Assembly: GCA_031279875.1 (NCBI GenBank)
Contig: JAITHS010000391.1
Location: 1 to 15,442, forward strand
Direction: 5' to 3'
DNA from: Tannerella sp.
Lineage (GTDB): Bacteria > Bacteroidota > Bacteroidia > Bacteroidales > Tannerellaceae
DNA: 15,442 nt
Position numbers and translations under genes: made by a program. Below the pieces are notes generated by a model. It did no database searches, had not been told where the DNA came from, and saw only the letters and a list, made by a program, of their open reading frames with translations. Shown here one piece after another: positions 7,014 through 13,971 of the stretch (its first letter is position 1; each line of letters begins with the position of its first letter).

Positions 7014-7644
7014 AGACATCAAAACAATCGACGCCGCGTCGTTTCGTGAATACGGCGTCATACTGACCGGTTATGATTTTGCGGAAGCGATCGAATACAT
7101 GATTTCATCGACAAATATTCCCGATGAAATCAATATTTATGTTGCTTCGGACGCGGAATTGGAAAAGACGGCTGTTATGGAACAGATAGAGAAAGGTTTT
7201 TACGGCGAGATGCCGATACAGGCAGGTTACTGTAACGGCAAAAACTCCACTTTAAACGGTCTCGAATATCATCACGGAAGTGAAATCAACGTTGCCGTAA
7301 CCGACTTGGTGCTGCTTGTAGGACGATTGCAGGATATTGAAGACGGATATTACAGTTCCGACAGAGCGGAAGCGTTTTTTGTGCCTGCCGGTACTGCGCT
7401 GCAACTTTACGAAACGACACTTCATTTTGCGCCGTGTAAAACAATGCCGGAAGGGTTTCGCTGCATAGTGATACTGCCGCGCGGCACTAATTTACCGCTT
7501 GAAAATAACAAATCTACTTTCGGAGACAAGTATCTTTTTGCCCGCAACAAATGGCTACTGGCGCATCCGGAGCGTAAACAGCTGATAGAAAAGGGCGCAT
7601 GGGCAGGCATAATAGGAGAAAATACGGAAATAATTATTCAATAA
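7003..7644 (+). CDS. DUF4867-like cupin-type protein (SftX-like)
   Basis: A 213-residue cytoplasmic protein of unknown activity. It has the conserved DUF4867 look as I know it: QAGYCNGKNSTLNGLEYH, HHGSEINVA (His90, His91, Glu94), DLVLLVG, a FVPAGTALQLYETTLHFAPC block (Glu137, His141) and a C-terminal NKWL...GAWAGIIGEN. The His/Glu pattern in a beta-rich protein suggests a cupin with a bound metal. From memory, DUF4867 genes (sftX) accompany SQ isomerases in sulfo-transaldolase clusters, supporting the sulfosugar reading. Possible roles are SQ anomerisation, isomerase support or sugar sensing; none is shown by the sequence. ATG 7003 is used because the only extension starts at a TTG inside the previous gene. 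The start overlaps that gene by 11 bp. Confidence 0.75.
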   Translation: MNIKDIKTIDAASFREYGVILTGYDFAEAIEYMISSTNIPDEINIYVASDAELEKTAVMEQIEKGFYGEMPIQAGYCNGKNSTLNGLEYHHGSEINVAVTDLVLLVGRLQDIEDGYYSSDRAEAFFVPAGTALQLYETTLHFAPCKTMPEGFRCIVILPRGTNLPLENNKSTFGDKYLFARNKWLLAHPERKQLIEKGAWAGIIGENTEIIIQ

Positions 7645-7647
7645 AAT

Positions 7648-8469
7648 ATGGAAAAAACGGAAATAAAACAATTAGAGGCAAAAGCCAAAGAAATACGCAA
7701 GATGACGATAGACTGTATCGGGTATCTCGGCGTGGGACACATCGGCGGGGCGCTGTCGGTAGTAGAGATACTGACGCTGCTTTACGAGCGACACATGGAC
7801 GTATCGCCGACGGAGCCAAAGCGTAAAAATCGCGACAAGTTAGTGATGTCGAAAGGACATGCCGGCCCGGCGCTCTACAGTATGCTGGCAGATAAAGGTT
7901 TCTTTCCTAAGGAATGGTTGCACACGTTGAATGTTGGCGGCACTAACCTGCCGAGCCACTGCGACATGAACCGCACGCCGGGTATCGACATGTCAACAGG
8001 CTCGTTGGGACAAGGCATATCGGCGGCAATAGGTATTGCGCTGGCTAACAGGCTTGACGGTATCGACCGCAAAGTATATCTGATAATCGGCGACGGCGAA
8101 TCAAACGAAGGACAGATTTGGGAAGGCGCTATGGCTGCCGCTCATTTCAAACTCAACAATCTGATAGCCTTTACCGACTACAACAAGATGCAAATCGACG
8201 GCTATGTTCACGATATTATGAACGTTGAAGACCTCAACGCCAAATGGAACGCCTTCGGATGGTTTGTGCAGCGCGTTAACGGACATGATTTTGAAGACAT
8301 GAACATGGCAATAGAGCGCGCTCGCAAAGAACAGTACCGCCCTTCCATGATTATTCTTGATACGATCAAAGGCAAAGGCGCTCACTTTGCCGAGCGACGA
8401 TTAGACAATCATAATATGAATGTAACTTATGAAACAGCTATTGAAGCATGCAAACTGTTAGATAATTAA
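7648..8469 (+). CDS. sqwG: Transketolase N-terminal subunit, probable sulfofructose transketolase subunit
   Basis: A 273-residue thiamine-diphosphate-binding half of a split transketolase. GHIGGALSVVEIL and KGHAGPALY open the domain. STGSLGQGI precedes the cofactor motif, GDGESNEGQIWEG (148-160) with Asn179 closing a GDG-x28-N pattern that binds Mg2+ and the diphosphate. With the next gene it should form an alpha2beta2 enzyme that moves two-carbon ketol units. Ordinary split transketolases serve the pentose phosphate pathway; here the neighbours (SQ-type isomerase, RpiB-fold isomerase, Fe-ADH, TauE permease) point to SqwG of the sulfo-transketolase pathway, acting on sulfofructose and then sulfoerythrulose, with glyceraldehyde-3-phosphate as acceptor. 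It is 3 bp after DUF4867 and 4 bp before its partner gene. Confidence 0.82.
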   Translation: MEKTEIKQLEAKAKEIRKMTIDCIGYLGVGHIGGALSVVEILTLLYERHMDVSPTEPKRKNRDKLVMSKGHAGPALYSMLADKGFFPKEWLHTLNVGGTNLPSHCDMNRTPGIDMSTGSLGQGISAAIGIALANRLDGIDRKVYLIIGDGESNEGQIWEGAMAAAHFKLNNLIAFTDYNKMQIDGYVHDIMNVEDLNAKWNAFGWFVQRVNGHDFEDMNMAIERARKEQYRPSMIILDTIKGKGAHFAERRLDNHNMNVTYETAIEACKLLDN

Positions 8470-8473
8470 AAAT

Positions 8474-9418
8474 ATGGAACAAAAAGAAATGAGATCTGTT
8501 TACGCTCAAACACTTGTAGAACTGGCTGAAAAAGATGAGCGTGTTGTTTTGCTGGAAGCCGATTTGATGAAAGCATCGGGAACGCCCGTTTTCAAGAACC
8601 GTTTTCCCGACAGAGTATTCAACGTAGGAGTAGCGGAAGCTAATATGGTTGGCATTGCTGCGGGGCTGTCGGCAGGAGGTAAGATACCGTTTGCCGATAC
8701 TTTCGGCTGTTTTGCCGCACGCAGAACTTACGACCAGTTTTTTATTTCGGCCAACTATGCGCGTCGCAACGTCAAACTCACCGGCACTGACCCCGGTGTT
8801 GCCGCTGCCTACAACGGCGGCACTCACATGCCTTTCGAGGATACGGGTATAATGAGGAATATTCCGAAACTGACGGTTTTCGAGCCGTCGGATCCTGTTT
8901 CGCTCAAAGCGCTTGTTATTAAGGCGTATGAACATCAAGGCTGTACGTATATGCGGCTATTTCGCAAACCGGCTAACATTTTGTATCCCGAAGACGAAAC
9001 GTTTCAACTCGGTAAGGGAAAAGTATTGAAAGACGGCAGTGATATAACGCTGATAGCCGGAGGTGTTATTCCGGTCAACGAAGCGTTGCAAGCGTCCGAG
9101 ATACTTGCGGCGAAAGGCATATCGGCGGCTGTAATCGACATGCACACCGTTAAGCCGATAGACAAAGATTTGGTTATAGAGTATGCAAAAAAAACAGGTG
9201 CAATATTGACTTGTGAAAACCATCAAATTTATAACGGATTAGGTTCTGCCGTAGCGGAAGTATTGGCGGAAAATTATCCTGTTCGGATGAAGCGTATAGG
9301 CGTCAACGACGAGTTCGGCGAAGTAGGTACGCAGGAATATCTGCAAGAGCGTTTCGGCATGACGGCTGAAAATTACGCTACCATAGCGCAAACATTAATG
9401 GCAAACAAAATATTATGA
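8474..9418 (+). CDS. sqwH: Transketolase C-terminal subunit, probable sulfofructose transketolase subunit
   Basis: A 314-residue pyrimidine-binding plus C-terminal half of a split transketolase. Glu55 in NVGVAEANMVG is the glutamate that activates the thiamine ring. The donor-binding loop, usually THAGVSVGEDGATHQ in split enzymes, reads TDPGVAAAYNGGTHM (105-119). By hand alignment to E. coli TktA, the phosphate-binding His461 becomes Asp106, Asp469 becomes Asn114, and His473 is kept as His118. The arginine of the LxR motif (here RLFRKP) is retained. Loss of these phosphate- and hydroxyl-contacting residues argues against a housekeeping pentose-phosphate enzyme and fits a sulfosugar donor (SqwH). 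The gene is paired with the N-subunit gene and overlaps the RpiB-like gene by 4 bp (ATGA). Confidence 0.82.
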   Translation: MEQKEMRSVYAQTLVELAEKDERVVLLEADLMKASGTPVFKNRFPDRVFNVGVAEANMVGIAAGLSAGGKIPFADTFGCFAARRTYDQFFISANYARRNVKLTGTDPGVAAAYNGGTHMPFEDTGIMRNIPKLTVFEPSDPVSLKALVIKAYEHQGCTYMRLFRKPANILYPEDETFQLGKGKVLKDGSDITLIAGGVIPVNEALQASEILAAKGISAAVIDMHTVKPIDKDLVIEYAKKTGAILTCENHQIYNGLGSAVAEVLAENYPVRMKRIGVNDEFGEVGTQEYLQERFGMTAENYATIAQTLMANKIL

Positions 9419-9894
9419 AACAAAAAATTGTAATCGGCTGCACCCGCGCGGGGCTGGCTTTGAAAAAAGAATTGATTAAACATCTTGAAAGCAAAAACTT
9501 TCAGGTTGATGATGTTGGAATGAAAGACGACGGTGTGTTTGTTCCTTACCACCGAGCGGCGGCGGCCGTTGCCGAGAGCATTGCCGACAAAAAGTATGAA
9601 CGTGGCGTTATAATCTGCGGCACAGGCGCAGGAAGCGTCATAACGGCGGCAAAGTTTAAAGGCGTCTATCCGGTACATGTATTTAACACTTTTACCGCAG
9701 CACAGGCTAAGGCTGTTAACAATTGCAACGTCATCGTGTTGGGCGAGTGGTTGACGCCTCCCAAACATGCAATAGAACTTGTTGATACGTGGCTTAACAC
9801 CGAGTTTACAGCCGGAGTTGACGATGAGTGGAAGAAATTCCTATCCAACTGCTATTGCGAAATAGGCGGTATCGAAACCGAAAATTTCAAATGA
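9415..9894 (+). CDS. sqwI: RpiB/LacAB-fold isomerase, probable 4-deoxy-4-sulfoerythrose isomerase
   Basis: A 159-residue cytoplasmic protein with the RpiB fold. KIVIGCTRAGLALK matches the N-terminal strand-loop, and IICGTGAGSVITAAKFKGV (67-85) keeps the catalytic cysteine (Cys68) and oxyanion loop. Residues that define ribose-5-phosphate isomerase B are changed: the CDH motif is CTR (Thr10, Arg11), the ring-opening His of RQHND is Val101, and the C-terminal GGRHxxR phosphate-binding arginines are absent (AGVDDEWKK). This predicts an aldose-ketose isomerase for a substrate that is not an ordinary sugar phosphate. SqwI, which converts 4-deoxy-4-sulfoerythrose to the erythrulose between two transketolase steps, is an RpiB-like enzyme in this position. 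It overlaps the transketolase gene by 4 bp. Confidence 0.82.
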   Translation: MKQKIVIGCTRAGLALKKELIKHLESKNFQVDDVGMKDDGVFVPYHRAAAAVAESIADKKYERGVIICGTGAGSVITAAKFKGVYPVHVFNTFTAAQAKAVNNCNVIVLGEWLTPPKHAIELVDTWLNTEFTAGVDDEWKKFLSNCYCEIGGIETENFK

Positions 9895-9895
9895 T

Positions 9896-11131
9896 ATGAT
9901 AGAACAGGCTGTTACTACAACGAAAATTATCCGAACGGAGCATTTAACGGCAGACGACATCGACAGATTGCTGTTTTACGTCGGCGGCGCAGATGCACGT
10001 GTGTGTTTTATTATCGACAACAATCCTCTTGCGCCGCGCGATACAATGATAGCAGGATTAAAAAATATCCGCGATATTGTTGTTCTAAACAATGTTTTTC
10101 CCGACCCTAATACTACGGATATTATGGAGATGGTTCATGTTCTCAACAACAAGGATATAAACGTTATAGTCGGCATTGGCGGCGGCAGTTCGATGGATTC
10201 GGCTAAATGCGTGGCGGCGGTATTGAGTAACGGTGGTGAGGCTGACGATTATATCGGGCTTGCGCCGACGCGCAAGATCGAGAAACGCGATATACGCCTT
10301 ATCCTGATGCCAACGACTGTCGGAACAGGGTCGGAAGTAACAAAAGTGGGCGTATATACGTCGAAAAGCGGGCGCAAATATACGCTCGGCAATCCGTTGT
10401 TACAAGCCGATATTGCTGTGCTGGTAACCGATTTTGTGTCTTCGTTGCCGCCAATGTTAGTAGCCGCAACTGCTTTTGATGCACTGTCGCATGCTTTGGA
10501 AACGATTTGGAACAAAAACGCTACTCCGCTAACCGACCGCATTGCCGCAGAAAGTGCTGTTAAGATATTGAAATCGTTATCGGAATATGCCGAACAATTG
10601 CAGGTGTCAAAACCGACGCAAGAGTTGAGAGATGCGTTGGCAGAATTACAGGTCGGCGCGTGCATGGCGGGGACGGGTTTTAACATCACCGGTACTGCTG
10701 CCGTTCATGCGTTGTCGTTTATACTGTCGGAAGAGTGGCATGTGCCGCACGGAATAGCATGCGCGTTTACGATTGAAGATGTTTATCGCCTTAACATGAC
10801 CGTAGAAAGAGTTAAACGCAAGCTTGCGGGCATTGGAAAGCGGCTCTTTGAGGGCGGGCGTCTGTTTGAGGGCGATGAAGATGATGATAAGATTGCCGAA
10901 GCGTTGCTTGACGTTATTGTCGGACTGAAAAAACGTTTCTCGTTGCCTTTTGGAATTACGAATTACGAAACAACGTTCGGCGTTAGCCAATTACGAATTA
11001 CGAATCCGCTTAATGAGGATGACATCAAGAAGCTGTTCGGCAAGTCGCTTGATGATCCGAAGATGAAAAACAATATCATTGATATGGATATGGAGAAGAT
11101 TATCGCATTGCTAACACCAAAACTGAAATAA
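9896..11131 (+). CDS. Iron-type alcohol dehydrogenase, probable sulfoacetaldehyde reductase
   Basis: A 411-residue type III metal-dependent alcohol dehydrogenase. NAD(P)-binding GIGGGSSMDSAK and PTTVGTGSEVT are intact, and the four metal ligands are visible: Asp195 and His199 (FDALSH), His271 (VHALS) and His285 (VPHG). In a sulfo-transketolase pathway the expected step is NADH-dependent reduction of sulfoacetaldehyde to isethionate (the SqwF role, from memory), which would regenerate NAD+ in an anaerobe. Other Fe-ADHs reduce sulfoacetaldehyde or sulfolactaldehyde, so substrate choice rests on context. The protein is somewhat long: residues 316-327 contain a doubled RLFEG unit, and about 353-370 are encoded by two copies of a 7-bp-repeat sequence. 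It starts 1 bp after the RpiB-like gene and ends directly against the permease start. Confidence 0.82.
   Translation: MIEQAVTTTKIIRTEHLTADDIDRLLFYVGGADARVCFIIDNNPLAPRDTMIAGLKNIRDIVVLNNVFPDPNTTDIMEMVHVLNNKDINVIVGIGGGSSMDSAKCVAAVLSNGGEADDYIGLAPTRKIEKRDIRLILMPTTVGTGSEVTKVGVYTSKSGRKYTLGNPLLQADIAVLVTDFVSSLPPMLVAATAFDALSHALETIWNKNATPLTDRIAAESAVKILKSLSEYAEQLQVSKPTQELRDALAELQVGACMAGTGFNITGTAAVHALSFILSEEWHVPHGIACAFTIEDVYRLNMTVERVKRKLAGIGKRLFEGGRLFEGDEDDDKIAEALLDVIVGLKKRFSLPFGITNYETTFGVSQLRITNPLNEDDIKKLFGKSLDDPKMKNNIIDMDMEKIIALLTPKLK
10841..10876. repeat. Imperfect 18-bp in-frame duplication in the alcohol dehydrogenase gene
   Basis: Two adjacent 18-bp units, 10841-10858 and 10859-10876, encode RLFEGG and RLFEGD. 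The copies differ at a few positions, so the duplication is not brand new. It is followed by an acidic DEDDD run. Confidence 0.7.
10954..11004. repeat. Heptamer-derived direct repeats inside the alcohol dehydrogenase gene
   Basis: The 16-bp sequence AATTACGAATTACGAA, itself two ATTACGA heptamers, occurs at 10954-10969 and again at 10989-11004, exactly 35 bp apart. The copies are read in different frames (NYE versus LRITN), so protein constraint does not explain the identity. The style matches the intergenic 7-bp tract at 121-174. Confidence 0.8.
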
Positions 11132-11866
11132 ATGGAAATTTTAATATTTGTCGGATTAGTGGTCTTTATTACTCATGCGCTTGAAGCAGTAACGGGCTTC
11201 GGGTGTACGGTATTGGCATTTCCGTTTGTGTTGATGCTTTTCGACGGTGATATTGACCACACTAAGGTACTGCTATCAGTACCGGCATTGGCGATTGCGG
11301 CATATTATTCGGTTACAAAATATCGACAAATAGACCGGAAACAGTTTTTAATAATTATTCTTTTTGCCGCTCTTGGTATGCCGATAGGGATGTGGCTGTT
11401 TGAGAGCATGAACGCCGACATTTTGACGCTTATACTCGGCAGTTTTATTGTCCTGTCGGCATCGCTTCAATTGATGGGAAATGCGGCGGCGAAAATTCTC
11501 GACATCTTGCCGCGAAAGGGTTATCTCATTGCGGGAGGCATTGTACACGGCGCTTTTGCTGTCGGCGGGCCGTTGATAACACTTTACAGCGCTAACGTGA
11601 TTAGCGACAAAGGCCGTTTTCGTGCTACGATGTGTTTGCTGTGGACTATACTCAACACAGTATTGCTCATTATGTTTGCAGCAACGGGGAAACTGACTCC
11701 AACATTGGGTAATGAACTGCTGTTTACGGCTCCTTTTCTTATAGCAGGCATTATAGTTGGTGATATGATACACAACAGGGTCAATGAGGCGCTTTTTAGG
11801 AAGATAGTATTCTCGTCGCTTCTGCTTGTAGGTATTGTAATGATTTTAAATTGCAACTTAAATTAA
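11132..11866 (+). CDS. TauE/SafE-family anion permease, probable isethionate exporter
   Basis: A 244-residue inner-membrane protein of the TSUP (TauE/SafE, DUF81) family with about seven or eight hydrophobic segments arranged as two repeats. The first repeat opens with EAVTGFGCTVLAFP (residues 18-31), and the second holds the family motif GGIVHGAFAVGGP (135-147). TSUP proteins move sulfonates and other organic sulfur anions. In SQ pathways they export the C2 or C3 sulfonate end product. As last enzyme-linked gene after the alcohol dehydrogenase, export of isethionate is the natural role; sulfoacetate or sulfite are alternatives. The ATG is contiguous with the preceding TAA. A 12-bp gap follows before the Hyi-like gene. 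Confidence 0.82.
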   Translation: MEILIFVGLVVFITHALEAVTGFGCTVLAFPFVLMLFDGDIDHTKVLLSVPALAIAAYYSVTKYRQIDRKQFLIIILFAALGMPIGMWLFESMNADILTLILGSFIVLSASLQLMGNAAAKILDILPRKGYLIAGGIVHGAFAVGGPLITLYSANVISDKGRFRATMCLLWTILNTVLLIMFAATGKLTPTLGNELLFTAPFLIAGIIVGDMIHNRVNEALFRKIVFSSLLLVGIVMILNCNLN

Positions 11867-11878
11867 AACATATATATT

Positions 11879-12799
11879 ATGAAACGAAGAAACTTTATCG
11901 CAAAAACGGCAGGCGTAACAGCCTTGACAGGGATCGGAGGATTAAGCGACGTATTAGCGTCGATGCCGACGTATTCAAACAAATCCAAATTTACGCTTAA
12001 ATATGCCCCTACCTTGGGTATGTTTAATCGCAGCGCAGGCAAAGATCCTGTTGACAATCTAAAATTTATTGCCGACAATGGCTTTCGAGCGGCTTACGAT
12101 CTCGGTATGGGAGGGCGTCCGGTCGAAGAGCAGGAGAAAATCGCCGCCGAAGCAGCGCGTCTTGGTTTGGAACTCGGACAGTTTTCGTTTAAGATAGAAT
12201 GGGGTAAGCCGACTTTCGTTCTTGATGACGATTCGGTGCGAGAAATTATCCGCAAAAGGATAACGGCAGGTCTCGAAGTGCAGAAACGTACCGGTATCAA
12301 TACAGGACTGATAGTGCCGGGTATGCTCGACAATAAACTTCATCCCGATATTCAGACGGCTAATGTTATAAGAAACGTTCGCTATGCCCTTGACATTATC
12401 GGCGACAGCGGTTTGACGATAGTACTCGAACCGCTTAACAGGCTCACAAATCATCCGGGAGCATTTCTCACGCGCCTGACGCAGGGTAAGATGATTTGTC
12501 AAGCCGTCAATCATCCCGGAATTAAAATTGTAGATGACATCTATCATCAGCAAATTACCGAAGGCAATCTTGTGCCTAATCTCAAAGAATGCTGGGATTA
12601 TGTCGGCTCAATACATATAGCCGACAATCCCGGACGTAACGAACCTACGACGGGTGAAATTAACTATCACTACATCTTCAAGTGGTTGTACGAACGTAAT
12701 TATGACGGCGTAATATCACTCGAACATGGTCAAAGCAAGCCGGATAAAGCCGGCGAAGAAGCAATAATTCAAGCCTATCGCAATGTTGACCCGAAGTGA
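11879..12799 (+). CDS. Exported Hyi-like TIM-barrel isomerase
   Basis: A 306-residue protein of the xylose-isomerase-like TIM barrel (AP endonuclease 2) superfamily, closest in look to hydroxypyruvate isomerase. An N-terminal MKRRNFIAKTAG followed by a hydrophobic stretch is a Tat-type export signal, which Hyi of E. coli lacks. Family marks are EPLNR (Glu184), DDIYHQQI (Asp220, His223), HIADNPGRNEPTTGEINY and the closing LEHG (Glu282), so the four-residue metal site looks intact. The substrate is unknown; a periplasmic location makes hydroxypyruvate metabolism unlikely and suggests action on a keto-sugar or glycoside made by the exported oxidoreductases. It follows the permease by 12 bp and probably belongs to the same transcript. 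Confidence 0.8.
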   Translation: MKRRNFIAKTAGVTALTGIGGLSDVLASMPTYSNKSKFTLKYAPTLGMFNRSAGKDPVDNLKFIADNGFRAAYDLGMGGRPVEEQEKIAAEAARLGLELGQFSFKIEWGKPTFVLDDDSVREIIRKRITAGLEVQKRTGINTGLIVPGMLDNKLHPDIQTANVIRNVRYALDIIGDSGLTIVLEPLNRLTNHPGAFLTRLTQGKMICQAVNHPGIKIVDDIYHQQITEGNLVPNLKECWDYVGSIHIADNPGRNEPTTGEINYHYIFKWLYERNYDGVISLEHGQSKPDKAGEEAIIQAYRNVDPK

Positions 12800-12870
12800 T
12801 AAATTCTTGCGGGAGACTTCCGATAGCCTGTCAGAGGTTCGCTGCAATCTGCGGGAGCGTACAGGGCATT

Positions 12871-12938
12871 CGTCATTGCGAGGAACGAAGCAATCCAGCG
12901 TTCCTTTTCTCCGGATTGCTTCGAACCTACCAATGACG
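12871..12938. repeat. MITE-like inverted repeat
   Basis: A 26-bp left arm (12871-12896, starting CGTCATTGCGAGGAACGAAG) and right arm (12913-12938) are reverse complements at 22 of 26 positions, with a 16-bp loop. CGTCATTGCGAGG...GAAGCAATCC palindromes are widespread small dispersed elements in bacteria, Bacteroidota included. It sits in the 239-bp gap between the two TIM-barrel genes and would fold into a strong hairpin, so it may also reduce read-through. Confidence 0.85.
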
Positions 12939-12951
12939 GCCGTAAGCTCCA

Positions 12952-12989
12952 AACCGCTTGCAGGGTTTAAAACCACTGCAAGGGTTTGG
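12952..12989. repeat. Dispersed 19-bp unit, two tandem copies (second locus)
   Basis: AACCGCTTGCAGGGTTTAA (12952-12970) is followed directly by AACCACTGCAAGGGTTTGG (12971-12989). These are close relatives of the units at 187-224 and of the array at 14055-14180. The flank GGGGTAC on the right mirrors GTACCCC to the left of the first locus, which suggests a shared target or element end. Confidence 0.85.
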
Positions 12990-13038
12990 GGTACTCCTAT
13001 TTCGTTTGATAAATTCATACATTTTAATATTTTCAACA

Positions 13039-13971
13039 ATGAACAGAAGAACTTTTTTACACAATGCAACATTCGGCTTGCCGGCGATATTTGCCGTTAT
13101 GGAAGCCGTTTCATGTTCCGCAACTAAAAGCGCCGCCGGAACAAAAAACACAAATATCCGCTGGTCGATGGGCTGGATATTGTGGCGCGACTTCAAGAAA
13201 AAGCAGATACCATTGCGTGAAGCTATCGACAACCTGTCGGCATTAGGTCTTGACGGCATTGAATTTTCACCACGCAAAGACGAGCTGCAAAAGCACGACT
13301 TTACACGCGAGAGTTTTCGCGATTTCATCAAAGACAAAAACATTGCCGTGTCGGGTAATTATTTCGGTGGCGATTACTACGATCCGGCCAAAAAAAATGC
13401 CATCATGACGTCGTTTCGCAGCACTATCGACAATCTGAAATTTTACGGTTCAAAGAACGTCGTCATCGGCCCTCCCGGTCGCAATGTTGAAGACATCAAA
13501 GACTGTGTCATCAAATCGGCGCCGATGCTCAACGAAATGGGACGCATAGCCCGCGAAGAAGGCATCACTATCGGTGTTCATCCGCACGTGAACACTATCA
13601 TAGAAGCGCCCGACGAAATCGACCTTATAATGGAACTTACCGATCCTCAATATGTCGGCATGGCGCCCGATACCGGTCATATAAGGTTAGGAGGCGGTAA
13701 TGTTGTTGAAATAGTCAACAAATACCGCGACAGGCTGTGCTATTTCCACTTCAAAGATTCGGACGGCGAATTTAAACGTCCCGATTTCGCCCCCAACCTG
13801 CGCGAACTCGGCAAAGGCGTTATTGATTTTCCGGCTGTGATGAAAATACTGAAAAACGTTAGCTTCAAAGGCTGGCTCAATGTAGAACAGGATTACACTA
13901 CTACTACGCCGCTCGAATCGGCTACCGTAAGCGCCGGTTATATTCATAATGTATTGAAGAAAATACTATGA
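13039..13971 (+). CDS. Exported IolE-like TIM-barrel sugar isomerase/epimerase or dehydratase
   Basis: A 310-residue xylose-isomerase-like TIM barrel. The ATG at 13039 gives MNRRTFLHNATFG plus a hydrophobic stretch, a Tat-like signal. The frame is open further upstream, but that part is dispersed repeat and not protein-like. A cysteine follows the signal (AVSCSA); the lipobox is weak, so lipoprotein status is uncertain. Putative metal and active-site residues are Glu75 (GIEFSP), His181 and His183 (GVHPHVNTIIE), Asp211 and His214 (APDTGHI), the FHFKD segment and Glu283 (NVEQDY), resembling inosose dehydratase IolE and relatives. The substrate is unknown; pairing with the next oxidoreductase gene (4-bp overlap) suggests sequential action on an oxidised (keto) sugar outside the cytoplasm. 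Confidence 0.8.
   Translation: MNRRTFLHNATFGLPAIFAVMEAVSCSATKSAAGTKNTNIRWSMGWILWRDFKKKQIPLREAIDNLSALGLDGIEFSPRKDELQKHDFTRESFRDFIKDKNIAVSGNYFGGDYYDPAKKNAIMTSFRSTIDNLKFYGSKNVVIGPPGRNVEDIKDCVIKSAPMLNEMGRIAREEGITIGVHPHVNTIIEAPDEIDLIMELTDPQYVGMAPDTGHIRLGGGNVVEIVNKYRDRLCYFHFKDSDGEFKRPDFAPNLRELGKGVIDFPAVMKILKNVSFKGWLNVEQDYTTTTPLESATVSAGYIHNVLKKIL

Noticed and set aside
7648..9894. A housekeeping pentose phosphate set (transketolase plus RpiB)
   Set aside because: The donor-loop and phosphate-site residues are altered in both, and they sit in an operon with a sulfonate-type permease and Fe-ADH.
12990..13038. Separate promoter for the IolE-like gene
   Set aside because: TTTG and TACATTTT occur, but the spacing (9 bp) and the -7 box mismatch do not fit the consensus.
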